From Sesamum alatum (lineage: Eukaryota; Streptophyta; Magnoliopsida; Lamiales; Pedaliaceae), in contig JACGWO010000012.1 in assembly GCA_034509735.1 (NCBI GenBank), positions 5,702,367 to 5,766,366 of the forward strand: a DNA stretch of 64,000 bases. The letters are read 5' to 3'. The notes under the pieces are model-generated. The model saw nothing but the letters and a program-made list of their open reading frames with translations, made no database searches and had not been told where the DNA came from. Position 1 is the stretch's first letter. The number at the start of each line of letters is the position of its first letter. Positions 46,682 to 57,858 of the stretch are shown piece after piece. Position numbers and translations under genes: made by a program.

Positions 46682-48697
46682 TATAAAAAAGTGAGCAGAA
46701 AAGAGATCTTCTAAAACTTTTGTATTACATATTATAGTATTATTAATATAGTTACTAATAAGAATGTCACAGGTATTGTGAAAATAGTTCTTAAGCTAAG
46801 CCTATGCAAAAAGACATATTGAATTGCACAAATAGATTATTAAACAATATTAGAATTCATTTAATAGAAATTAAAATATTTACTTAGTGCCTGTTTATTT
46901 TAATCAATATGATAAATTAACTTAGAAATTTTCAATCAGCAATATATTATTTGGTATAATTGAAAAGGTTAATTAAAAAAATAATTGACAATTGATTCCT
47001 TAAAAATATACTAACCTCGATACAATAAGAAAATGCAAATGCGAAGTTTTATACAATTGCAAATTAATGTAACAAACGCCTGTGAGCTTCTAAAGGTTTG
47101 ATTTCTTTTACGTTTTAAATACATCTTGTATGAAGAAACAAATTTTATATTACTATTCAATAGCATTTCATATATAGAGATCAACTTAAAATCTTTAATA
47201 AAAATAGATTTTTTTTCAAAAGCAATAATTCAAATCAAGTAGACAATCAAATAAATTTATAATTTTGAACTTAAGTTCAATTTTTTTAAAGTTATTTATA
47301 GATAATATATTAGTATTAAGTGATTCAAGCGAAAGATATATAATAAATTTCTGTAAGTTAATCACAGACTTCCTTTTATGATGTATTTTTTCTTTCTGAG
47401 TTTGAAAAGACAACATTTATCAAACATCTAAATTAAATATTAAATATTTGTTAGTTTGTATGTATTTTTACTAAGGGAACTATATTCTAAATAAATAAAA
47501 AATTCTTAAATAAATATTTTTCTTGTTCTTACTTATGGCCAAAATATTTATCATATTTAGCCATGACCAAAACACTTGTCATTATTTTTAATTATAGCTA
47601 ATGTTTTGGTCTCGTCTACTGAAACCACGGCTAATAATCGTTGTATAATTGTGCCTAATTATTATTTACTACAATTTTTCACTTTTGATTATGATAATTA
47701 GTCATGACAAAGATTTATATATCTTGTAGTGACGTCAACTATTTTTTTTTATAATGATTAATGACATCATATGAATTATCTTTCATTTCTCTTGAACTAT
47801 GGTGAAAAAATATTTACTTTTGTATAAATTATAATTATATTATTGGCACGTATTGATAAGTAATAGTATTGCCTTCAAAATAAGTCGAATTTCTTCATTT
47901 CAGGAGTAAAAAAGATTATGGTTGAATTTAGCGCCAGTACTTTGCATATTTGGAGGAGACAAATAACTATATATGTTAGAGGGCATAAATTATATATGGT
48001 TGTTCACCTCCTTTATTTTTCTAACTATGTCAATTATTTCATACTTCCAATTATATTTTTCTTCAATATCTAAGGAAAAAAGCTTGATAAATTAAATTGT
48101 TATGTCATCAATTTATGATTTATCAATATAATCATGGAAAAAAAATTGATTACATAAGCTCAAAATACTCTTCTTTTATTCTACAAAAAAATTTAAAAAA
48201 TTGTAGTTAATTAAATTAGTAGGCCTTTTGATATAATACAATTATGTATAAATAAACAACAATGATAAAGTGACATCTATCCTTGAGCACCCAAACTTGA
48301 GAAGAAACAAAATTTAATCATCAGAACTTGTACAGATTCCAATCCATGGCATGTTGAAAAAAAATCACAAAAGATAGAAAATGGTTAATAGGAAAAAGAA
48401 AAAAGTATTGGATTAACTAAAGAAAAATAAATTAGTTAATAATAATAAAAGTTGTCAATAAAAAGTTTGAATAAAGAAGGAAGATCAATAAGGTCATATG
48501 ACAAATAGATTAGCATTCAAAAGTTATATCCTTTTCGAAAATCTTGCTTAAATATATTCTTTTTTGCTGTGAGTTGATTTTGTTTTTATTTTCAAATTTA
48601 GTTTTAGATCTTTTAATTGTTAAAAAAAATCAATAAGAGCTTAAATAAGATGTAGTTATATGAAAAGTCATGGAGAAGACTACAATATAAGAAAATA
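46682..48697. other. AT-rich spacer
   Basis: No gene. At 47720-47740 'atatatcttgtagtg' matches a CACTA-type terminus, and 'aattatagctaatgttttgg' lies before it; a decayed miniature CACTA element is possible but its left end is unclear. Confidence 0.45.
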
Positions 48698-48861
48698 GGG
48701 ATAATTATGAATTACACTCTCCTCCCTTGAGGTTTGGTGTAATTAAACATAGATCCCTTGTAGTTTCGAAAATTACAGGGGGTACTAGGTGTAATTTTTT
48801 AAACCAAAGGGAGTCTACGTGTAATTACACCAAACTTCAGGAGATGAAGTGTAATTATCCC
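48698..48861. mobile_element. short MITE related to 727-1271
   Basis: 164 bp. The left end (GGGATAATTATGAATTACAC) and right end (ATGAAGTGTAATTATCCC) are complements, and both contain the 'tttggtgtaatta' phrase of the 727-1271 element. The flanking 9-mers match poorly, so the duplication has eroded. Confidence 0.6.
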
Positions 48862-50071
48862 TAAAAAGTATTATTGTAAAATTAAAATTGTGTTTCAAAT
48901 AAAATTAGGTCAACCACTTGAAATTGTAGTAAACAAATACTAACTTTTTGTTAAGCAACATTTTGGCGCACTTTCTAAAGAACTGTTTACGTAAAGATAA
49001 AAATAATTACAATTTCGAACGTACTAGTAAAATAATTTCTAATTTAAATACATGATTAGTTATATCTTTTTTCAATAGCATAATTGATTAGATGTTTTCT
49101 AAATGAAAAGTATTACAAAAAGATTTGCACTTTTGAACCTTAAGTTTTTTCTTTTTAAAAAAAACAATTGGATTATAAAATAATAATGAGAATAATATAC
49201 AGAAGAATTGTTAATTGTTTGTTCAAATTTAAATAATAGTTTAATTTGATCATAAAAGAACTTAGTTACATAAATGAATTAGAATGAGTCAAAATTGAAG
49301 AAAATTTGAGTAAAAGGCTGGAATAAAAGTTATTCTTAGTTATTTTAATGTCAATTACTTGAATATATTGAAATTAAGAGAATATTACTGTTTTGAATTT
49401 TAGTTTAATAAGTTATTAAATTGACTTCAAATATGTAAAATGTAGCACGAATTTAGCTACTAAATGGGAAGCAATTGACAACACCCCCCCCCCCCCCCCA
49501 AAAAAAAAAAAAGAGATGATAAGTTTTATAGCAAAATGCGTATATAATTAATTTCTACAACCTACACAATTGAAGAATATATTTTTCTGAAAACTTTTCA
49601 TAAAAAAATCAAAATTAGAACTATATTTCTCAATAATGGTGCGAAAATAATTGACTTAGTAACACGAAAACAAACAAAAGTCAAAAGATATACAGAAAGA
49701 TAATAGAATCAACAAAACTCATAAATTTTGCCATGAAACTATATATTCATTAAGAACATTTCATTAAAAAAAACTTAATAAATTACTATTATTTATAAAC
49801 CATATGATAATTATTATATACTTAAATAAATAATTATTCTTAATTATATTTTTCAAAACAATTCAAAATTTGTAAACAATTTATAAATTTTATAACTATT
49901 TGTTAAAAAAAAAATATATTAATTATCCACGCGCACGCACGTGCACCTTGTTAGTACTGAAAAAAATACTGTCTAACTGATAGAATACTGTCTAACAATG
50001 ATTATTCAACTTAGATGTTTTCATTACACTTGCCTATTTGACAGCACACACAGTTCCGCTGAAATATCGGC
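48862..50071. other. AT-rich spacer with C-run and a Helitron-like 3' end
   Basis: A run of 16 C lies at 49484-49499, followed by an A run. At 49929-49957 'gcgcacgcacgtgcacc', then 'ttgTTAG' and T, looks like a Helitron 3' hairpin and terminus with CTAG changed to TTAG; I found no matching 5' end. No gene. Confidence 0.45.
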
Positions 50072-50330
50072 GCTTTGTTTGGATCCATTTTTTGAGTGAT
50101 TTGACTTGTTTTTTAAAAGTAGAGAGAGAAATTGAAAGATAAGTGGGTATGTTTTGGGAGTTCGTAGTATGTTTGGATTTGTTTTTGGAGATAAAGTAGA
50201 ATATATTGAGATATGTTGTTGTATGTTTGAATTTGTTTTTGTTGTAGAATAAAATACTATTTTATATCAAATCATGAATAGTGTGTATGTATAGTGCATA
50301 TATATGCATATATATATATATATGAAAGTT
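50072..50330. repeat. transposon end-like sequence
   Basis: It begins 'gcgctttgtttggatcc' and repeats 'tatgtttg(g/a)atttgttttt' at about 50168 and 50223. 'TTTGTTTGGATCC' is typical of plant DNA transposon termini. It may be the left border of the PIF/Harbinger relic, but I did not find its complement on the right side. Confidence 0.35.
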
Positions 50331-51021
50331 GTTAGGTATATTTTATTTTAATATACGTAATGATTTTTTATTTTATACCATATTAATATCTAATAAAATC
50401 CAACTCTACATACACTTTCTATATAATATTAAATAGTTATATTATTATTCTGGGTTTTTGTATATTCTTGATTTGTGTATATATATATATATATTTAGAG
50501 AAAGTGATCCCACACAATGCATTGAAGAAGAAATTAATATGATACAGTTGTATACGGTTAGTGATTTCAAATTCAACCCTCTCTCTAAACTATATTTTGT
50601 AGAATATTACTTTTTCCCTTTTTTTTTTATAAAACCCATTATTTTGATCCAAGTGTAATTTTAATTTCTGAAATATCATCAAATCGTCAGTTGCATAGTA
50701 ATTAACATAAATTTGGGTGCAATTAGTGCAATGATATTTAATTAACGTAAATTAATTAACGTAAATTCCACATTTGGGTGCAATGATAATTAATTAACAT
50801 AATATTAAAATAAAGTTATAACTACACACAACGTAAATTAAATATATAAATATATTTAACTAAGTTGCATTGTTCAAAGGGCATTGAACTAACAATTAAA
50901 TTACTGTCAATTAATAAAAGCATGTTGATAACAACGATTCAACAACTACTACTAAACATAATATTAGAATAAAAAGTCCAACAACACCCTGCACGATTTA
51001 TATCCTAGTAATCCCACGATT

Positions 51022-51692
51022 TCAGTTTTCGTCCGACTCCGACGATACCTCAACGATTGCATCCACATCAATAACTTCATTGTTCCATCCTCTACGACTC
51101 GGCCCAGCTCCATGTGGCACACATCCTTCGAATATAGCTTGGAGAGCAGTGTAATTTGGCTCACCAAAGTGCTCATAAGCTTTTGCTAGTGAAAATCTCT
51201 ATAAAACCAAAATACGAATTTCAAATGTAACAACCGTTAGTTTTATAGCCAACAAATTATAAAAAATTAACTAATAAGAAATACCTCAAACATTCGTTGC
51301 CAAAATTCAGTTGGAGCATGCATCGTATTTTCCCATCGGTCCCAGTGTATCTATGGCTGTGAAATCAGATAGCTAAACGTGTCATAACGCTCCCTAAGTT
51401 TAATGTAACGGCCACAATTTGCGTCAACTGTGAATGCCTCCTTCATGACAAGGTTTACCACCGTCGTTGCATACTTGATTGATTCAATGTTGTTGAAAGA
51501 ATCGACGTCGCTCCATCCGGCCATAGCTTTGTCCCAAAGTGCGTCAATGAAACATTGGTCATGCGCCGAAGTCCAAATCGGAGTGTATAAATGCTTTTGT
51601 TGAATAGGCGGACTAATTGTCGGCTTAGGGACATATTTCCAGCAAACGTTCGTAACGGCCTTTGCACGAGGGGAGGGGTTTGAACGAATCAT
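51022..51692 (-). pseudogene. MYB/SANT-like ORF in the PIF/Harbinger relic (internal stop)
   Basis: Exons 51692-51285 and 51198-51022 (GAG|gtattt, ttttatag) give 194 codons. The protein has a MYB/SANT-like helix region (YTPIWTSAHDQCFIDALWDK, then ALWDKAMAGWSDVDSFNNI), a RYIKLRERYDTFSYLI helix and a C-terminal acidic tail (VDAIVEVSSESDEN). A TAG at 51351-51353 interrupts it after LISQP, where the family usually continues with a Gly before the Trp-Asp pair. Such domains occur in transposon-encoded partner proteins and in L10-interacting-MYB-like host proteins. It lies 3' of the transposase on the same strand. It is probably transposon-derived; host origin is not excluded. Confidence 0.6.
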
Positions 51693-52267
51693 ATCAGCTA
51701 ATTAAAACTTGAATGGTGAAAACACTTTAGCTATATTGAAGGTTCCCAACGATGAAGTTGGCAATTAATAGAGCACTTTGGTCTTTTGGTTACGGTTTTA
51801 CAATGTAGAAATAATCAATTTATAGGCAACAATTGAGACCAAAATGCTCTCTTTTTAAAATAAAAAAAAAATGAACAATTTGCCTCATGTGTGTAATGTG
51901 CAAATAGCATGATAAGACTATACCTTCATTGAATATTACAATTTCCAAAAAAGAAAATCTGACTCAATCCCAACTTTTGTTCACCCTTCAAAGATTCTCA
52001 TGCATACAATAAATTAAATTCCTTCTCAATATAGCATATTTTATCTCTTTCCAATAAAAAAGAAGTCATGTCATGCTGTGGCTATGAAAAGTCTTCATTA
52101 CACATGTGAGCACTATTATATAGAAATGAAAGTTTGCAGGAGTAGTACACTATGAATACAACAAGTCATGTGCAAAGCTGTGAAAGTGAAGTACAAACAT
52201 AATTCGTACGACAAAAATGAAGTTGATGTTGAAATTTGAAGCCTAAATATAGTTCTATATGGCACAG

Positions 52268-53425
52268 TCATGTACAAATATCCTGGGGGGTACGATACGT
52301 GCGATCTGGGCCCCTATATTCGTCTAGGTGATACCTAGTTCCTCGATACAGCGCAAGAAAACACTGGTAGTTCGTGAACCCAGCGTCGACGAGATAGTAC
52401 TTACCTACACAAGAATAGGATGATAATACACTTTAACTTAAGATAACTTGCAAACAGCATAACTAAATAGACGCAAATAATATACATACTCACCAATCGG
52501 AGGAAAAGGGAATGAGGGATCCTGTGATATCGCATGATGCAAAACACGTGCATCGTTAGCACTGCCCTCCCAACCCGCATACACGTATGTGAACGTCATA
52601 TCAAAGTCACAAATGGCAAGTACATTCTGTGCTAAACGATTTTTACGTGACCTATACCGATTATGGTGTCTATGTGGGACCCACGCCAAAATCAGTGTTC
52701 CATCCATCACCCCAATACAGTCCTATGTAGTATTTCCAACCAAAAATAATTAGTATCTATTGATGCATTGAAGGTATAATGTAGTAAGTAAAATGAAATG
52801 AAGTGAGCCATCCGATAGGATTATTTGTAGGAGTAAGTGGCGGGGTATATGGATAGTACTATTATAGGCGCACCATGAAGTATGGATAGAAATCTCGATT
52901 GTTCAGAACTTGTGGCGGGATGTCATGAAAGTTGGGTCTAGTAATAACTTCAGGGGCAAGCGAACATAGTGCGCGTAGGACTCGATGAAATCTACGGTTA
53001 ATTGTCTCCAACGAATGTTGAAATCGCTCCATCAAATCACGCTGACGTTTGTGCATTCCAACCGTCTGCATGAAAAGAGCCACCTCCTCAAATGAGCTTA
53101 CTCTGCTTGATTGTCCCTGTGGAAGTAGATCCCTAGAGGTCAATGCATCCACCAATGCGTAGAAACAAGGCTTTGTCATACGAATATTATCGTAGAAACG
53201 GCCCATATGTGGTGTCGTCATAATTTCAGCTACCCAACCCTCACCCTGTAACACAGATGTATTGCGCGAAACTTGTTCACGAAAGAGCTCAGGACAAATT
53301 ATATCTCGGAGTATGTAATACTCCTCAGGCACAGCGGATTCGTTACTGCCGGGTGTACCCGGAGTCCCAGGTGTACCGCTTGAAGTGTGGTCTTCAAAGT
53401 TGCTCGGGCCACTAGGGGTAGCCAT
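52268..53425 (-). pseudogene. PIF/Harbinger transposase (DDE_4), truncated before the catalytic Glu
   Basis: The enzyme cuts and pastes Harbinger elements. Exons 53425-52874, 52722-52494 and 52404-52268 join to give FYPYFM-DCIGVMDGT and PPIG-KYYLVDAGFTNY, a 305-aa product. The N-terminal part has the helix region (FYALVDALTSRDLLP ... VALFMQTVGMHKRQRDLMER). First catalytic Asp: DCIGVMDGT. Second: GSANDARVL. The third residue, the Glu in the usual RNVIERxFG block, is missing because the frame ends PQDICT followed by TGA, just where the family continues with the LFN..H..RNVIER stretch. The downstream DNA does not supply it. The first donor (ATG|GTGCGC) is weak. It cannot be an active transposase as it stands. 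Confidence 0.75.
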
Positions 53426-53714
53426 TATCTTTGATATATATATACACATAAAATAAAACAAGTATTAGAACTAAAGCCATAATATAGTTCTAGAGCAAAA
53501 AAAAAAAATAATAATATATTCGATCAGGTATTAAATGAAATTATAATACTGATCAGCATTGTATAGCATAAATTGACTCTGCGACATTGATTAAAGAAAT
53601 ATTGGAACTAATATACTATGCTAAATTTTAGCGTAAAAATTAGGAATTGATCAACATTTATTTCCAACTGCATGATTAAAGGGATAGAGCATACATAGAT
53701 CAAGGCAGACATAG

Positions 53715-54817
53715 TTAGTTTAGCTTTGCCAATGATTGTAGCCAACGAAGTTTATTGTTTTCAGTCAATTTCAAGAACATGGTGCGAGTAGTGTGACTGT
53801 GAAAGCGCTCCAACGCAGTTGTGAAAATTTGATCTGGAAGGTTCTCAAATTTACTTAACTCTTCCACGCACCGCTCGATAGCTTCGGTTGCTTTTGGCCC
53901 AGTCCGTTCTATCTTTCCCTGAAGAGACTCCTGGACTTTGTCCATCGTGTCCATCTTCTTCGTTTGCAGATCATTAACATGGCGTTTCCCCCGTCGACCA
54001 CTAGATGGAGAAGCAAAGTCATCATCAGAGGCAATCGGAAAGGACTCGAAGGGCTCGTTCAGGGGAACTGAAGGCTCGTTAAGGGGGACCGATAGCATCG
54101 ACTCCGAGTATGCCGTGTCCTCATACTCGTCTCTAGATCGTCGACTGCCAACATGGGTAGAATGGTCATTTTCAACCTGCATCTCGTCGGTTCCCCCATG
54201 TTCACCGTGTGATGAGCGTGGCCCATGTGTCGCTGACCTCCCCCAAGCCCCAGTAGCAATATTACGCGAAAACATTTCAGTACACAGGTCAAAATGCGGA
54301 AGACCATGCTCTATAATCTTTTTATATTCCGGATTCGCCTAGAAGTGTTTCATTGGAAAAATAGTAGAAGTCAATAAAATGTGGAAGAATGAGGGTGTAT
54401 GTGTAGTATTCGGTGTGGATCGTAGTATGGAAGTGTAAGCGAAATTTATTCAAGAAAATATCCATACCCGATATAACTCTTCGAGACGGCCATGCTCATC
54501 AATAACAGTATTCAATTGTGAGTTCCAACCCCATCCAGCCCCCCCCGATATTAAATCGTTTAAAAGTCGCCATGCTCGCCGAAGCCTTTTAAGTTTCCCC
54601 TTTAGCTGCTCAATTGTGTACACGTACGTTGGAGCTAGGGTTGCATTCAACCTATCGCATATGCGGCCCCAAACAAAAGGGGAGAAGGTGGACGACTTAA
54701 GCCGACCATTCACAAACTCTTCATGCATTAACTCTATGAATACTCAGTGTAGGCAGTCCACGTGACTTTGTCGGCACGGGAGGACTGAGATAAAGAGACC
54801 TCATGCGTACGAGGCAT
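53715..54817 (-). pseudogene. Harbinger ORF1, MYB/SANT-like (Myb_DNA-bind_3), frameshifted
   Basis: This is the accessory DNA-binding protein that plant Harbinger elements need with the transposase. Exon 1 54817-54468 and exon 2 54338-53715 (CGG|gtatgg, cacttctag). Start MPRTHEVSLSQ; then KVTWTAYTEY, HEEFVNGRLKSSTFSPFVW and LKGKLKRLRRAWRLLNDLIS, the Myb_DNA-bind_3 pattern; then a low-complexity acidic linker and a helical C-terminus (EAIERCVEELSKFENLPDQI). The exon sum is one base short of a whole number of codons. Near 54738-54741 the frame breaks after TEY and resumes at IELMHEE, showing a 1-nt deletion. It lies 5' of the transposase on the same strand. Confidence 0.7.
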
Positions 54818-54984
54818 CTTGGTTAAAAGCCTAATTGATGCACAGAGTGCAATTGCATGGTATATGAGAAACATTCGACATAGTTCTACATACATGTAGG
54901 AAATTTCATATAATTTCGTACATTCCACATATGTGAAGAGGTCATATGAACAACACTATATTGACAATAGGTAATCGTTACGTA

Positions 54985-55640
54985 TGAAAGTGTTAAGTGA
55001 AATGTATTAATATAGTTCTAATTGTTTAATATTGCACAGACTATTCTTGCATATATTATAGTACTATAATTTCAATAGTTTCAATATATTAATATTGCAC
55101 GGGCTGTGTTTTTTTTATATTATAGTAGTATAATTTCTAGAACTTTAACATTGCACAGACTATTATAGTTTTAATATAATGTAATAGTTTAATATTCTGG
55201 CATTGTGTAATATGTCCGTTAATATTTTTTAAATTGAATAGGAGTATAATTTTCATAGTTTAATATGGAACAGACTATCATAGTTTTAATATAATATAAT
55301 AGTTTTAATATAATATAATAGTTACATATTCTTGGATATTTTTTATTTTAATATTATAGTATTATAATTTCTTTAATGTTTTTTTTTCTATTATCGTAGT
55401 ATAATTTCAATAGTTTAATATTGCACAGACTATTCTTGCATATATTATAGCAGTATAACTTCAATAGTTTCAATAGTTTAATATTGCAACTACTATTTTT
55501 TAATATTATAGGAGTATAATTTTCATAGTGTAATATTGCACAGACTATTATAGTTTAATATAATAATAGTTTAATATTCTTGCATATTTTTTAGTTTAAT
55601 ATTATAGTACTATAATTTCAATAATTAACTTCGTAAGTTA
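54985..55640. repeat. degenerate tandem repeat in the relic's 5' region
   Basis: 'tttaatattgcacagactat' and 'tattatagtactataatttc' alternate irregularly many times, with unit spacing of several tens of bases. It is AT-rich and non-coding, probably an expanded subterminal part of the transposon. Confidence 0.65.
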
Positions 55641-57287
55641 TATTTAAGGATATCAAATAAGACCATGAAAATTGAATTTAACACTAAAATATTTTCCCAC
55701 GCAACATAAAAAAGCACTAACCATATTTTAACATACAAAACTATATTATGTCAACCAAAGTTTAAAAACAGACTTTTAGACAACACTGAAATGCTTATTA
55801 ACATACAATATCATCCAAAGTATAATACACTCAAATTTATAACAAACTATCTTACCCAAGAAAGGGTTAAGTGACGTACCTTGATAAAACCACGTGGAGA
55901 TGATGAAGAGTAGAAAGAAGGAAGATGCAGGACCCCAGTATTCGAAAGAGCTCCAAGTGCAGCCACAAAATGCTGTACAAGGAGAGACAAAAATTTTATA
56001 TCAGTAAGTAAAACAAACACACTCATCGTAAACAAACAATATAAATGTATGGGAGAGACTACCAAGTTGAGTGCTAAACTAAGATAATGGCTGATGCGGG
56101 AGGAACTACCGGTTATTTATACAACACTAGTAAAAAATGTGTTATGAATTTATTTATTTTTTGTATTTATTTTCAGTCTAGTATGGTGAATGATTACTTC
56201 TGAAACCACATCTTTGAAAAATCTGCAAACAATGTTTCAAACAATGCTTTGATCACGTGGGAAATTTTCTTCGTAAAAAAAAACCTGCACATTGTATGGT
56301 GTGTGATGTTGTATGGTAATATGTAGTGTGTAAATAAATAGTGTGTCAGTGCATTTAGTCAAAAAGCAAATAAAGTGTGATTTTCATTTGGTCAAAAGAT
56401 AAAGCAACAGGCAGTGAGTTTTCATTTCGCAGTACACAAGCAATAATGTTTGGTGGAATGGAGGATGGTACATCACGTGAAAATGCAGAAAATTATGACA
56501 TGAATTCTTACAAAAGTCTGACATGGAATTGAGGGCTGTGTTTTGGCATTGTCCTTGTATATAATTAATTCTAGCGTATATATTATCTATATAATTTTTA
56601 GTGTATAAATTTTAGCGTAAAAACTTTGATCGTATAAATTTTTATCGTAAAACTTTTATGTATAAATTGTATAAATTTTTTTCGTATAGTTTTTTATCGT
56701 ATAAATTTTTATCGTATAAATTGTATAAATTATTTGGGATAATTTTATAATTTTTACCGTAGAATTTTATAAATTTTTAGCGTATAATCGTGTAAACTTT
56801 GATCGTTAAAGTTTAAGTGCACGGTTTAATCCAAAAATTAAAGTTTAATCAAAAAATTATTAACGATTCATTTTAAATTTAATCATAACTTTTAATCCAT
56901 ATAGTTAAAGTGAAGTTTAAAGTTTAATCCAAAACGTTTTATCCACGACTCAATTAAAAGTTTAAAGTTTTAAATTAATTATTTAGGATTAAACAAGTAA
57001 AATATAATCGTTAAAGTCAAGTCTGTAACTTTTGATTACTTTACTTAAATGAAATTTTAAGTTAATATTTGGGATTTTACATTTCAAATCCAATTAAAGT
57101 TTAATCACTAAAATTTAATCTTTACATTTTTATGAAGAAAAATTTACAGAAGATAACCATAGCAGATATTCTCTTGTCTGATCTCTTTTCCGAGCAGCAG
57201 TACAAGGGCTTATTTATTTTATTAATAATAAGAAAATTAAAAAAAAACAAAAATAAATTTAATATAATACATATAACACGCAATAAA
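55641..57287. other. spacer and repeat before the mobile-domain gene
   Basis: An exon-like minus-strand piece near 55870-55970 ending 'tcaag|gtacgt' could be a non-coding 5' exon of ORF1. 56575-56800 is a degenerate tandem repeat of 'atcgtataaatttt' units; 'aaagtttaatc' recurs at 56810-57120. No gene is seen. Confidence 0.5.
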
Positions 57288-57419
57288 AGTCGAACTCATA
57301 TGAGTTCGACTTCACGCAATTTTTATGTTTTTTTTTTAAATTCAAAGTCGAACATTGGAATCATGTGAAGTCGAACTCTCGGAGTTCGACTTGAAGTCGA
57401 ACTCCAAGAGTTCGACCTC
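57288..57419. repeat. left palindromic GAAGTCGAACTC array
   Basis: A perfect 24-bp palindrome lies at 57288-57311 (AGTCGAACTCAT and its complement). At 57367-57419 two further inverted pairs of GAAGTCGAACTC and GAGTTCGACTT(C) follow each other. The same words recur at 60331-60468, on the other side of the mobile-domain gene. Confidence 0.85.
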
Positions 57420-57504
57420 CATGTTTTTTTTTATTATTATTAATAGCCTAAAAAATAATAATATATATTACAAATATATATATATATATATATATTTAGT
57501 TTGA

Positions 57505-57700
57505 GTCACGGGCTAGGAAGCCCGTGACATTTGCTGCAGCCTTGCTGCAGCAAGACTCGATCACGGGCAGCAGCCCGTGACCTGCAACAAGGCTGCAGCC
57601 TTGCCTTGTTGCAGCCTTGCTGCAGCAAATGGTCTTGCAAGACTCGTCCTTCGTCCCTGCAAGGACGAGTCTTGCATCATGGGTTTTTTAAAAAACCCGT
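57505..57700. repeat. cluster of GC-rich hairpins
   Basis: Successive inverted repeats: GTCACGGGCT/AGCCCGTGAC (57505-57528), TCACGGGCAG/CAGCCCGTGA (57561-57580), CTGCAGC and TTGCTGCAGCAA words, GCAAGACTCGTCCTT/AAGGACGAGTCTTGC (57637-57675) and GGGTTTTTTAAAAAACCC (57681-57698). Longer-range pairs also exist, for example 'tttgctgcagc' near 57530 with 'gctgcagcaaa' near 57620. It ends about 160 bases before the mobile-domain ATG. Confidence 0.85.
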
Positions 57701-57858
57701 GACCCTCTTCAATAAGGTGTCTATATGAGGGGAACTTAACATGCCTTTACACCAAACATTGCTTCCTATATTTCTTCCAACACTTTGAGTTTACACTGAA
57801 GTTTATCGTAATTTTTCAAATATTTTCACTCTACACCAAACGTTAGCTATTGTAAAAT

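Noticed and set aside
53938..54342. 134-aa plus-strand ORF
   Set aside because: Antisense shadow of the Harbinger ORF1 exon 2, which has the recognisable protein.
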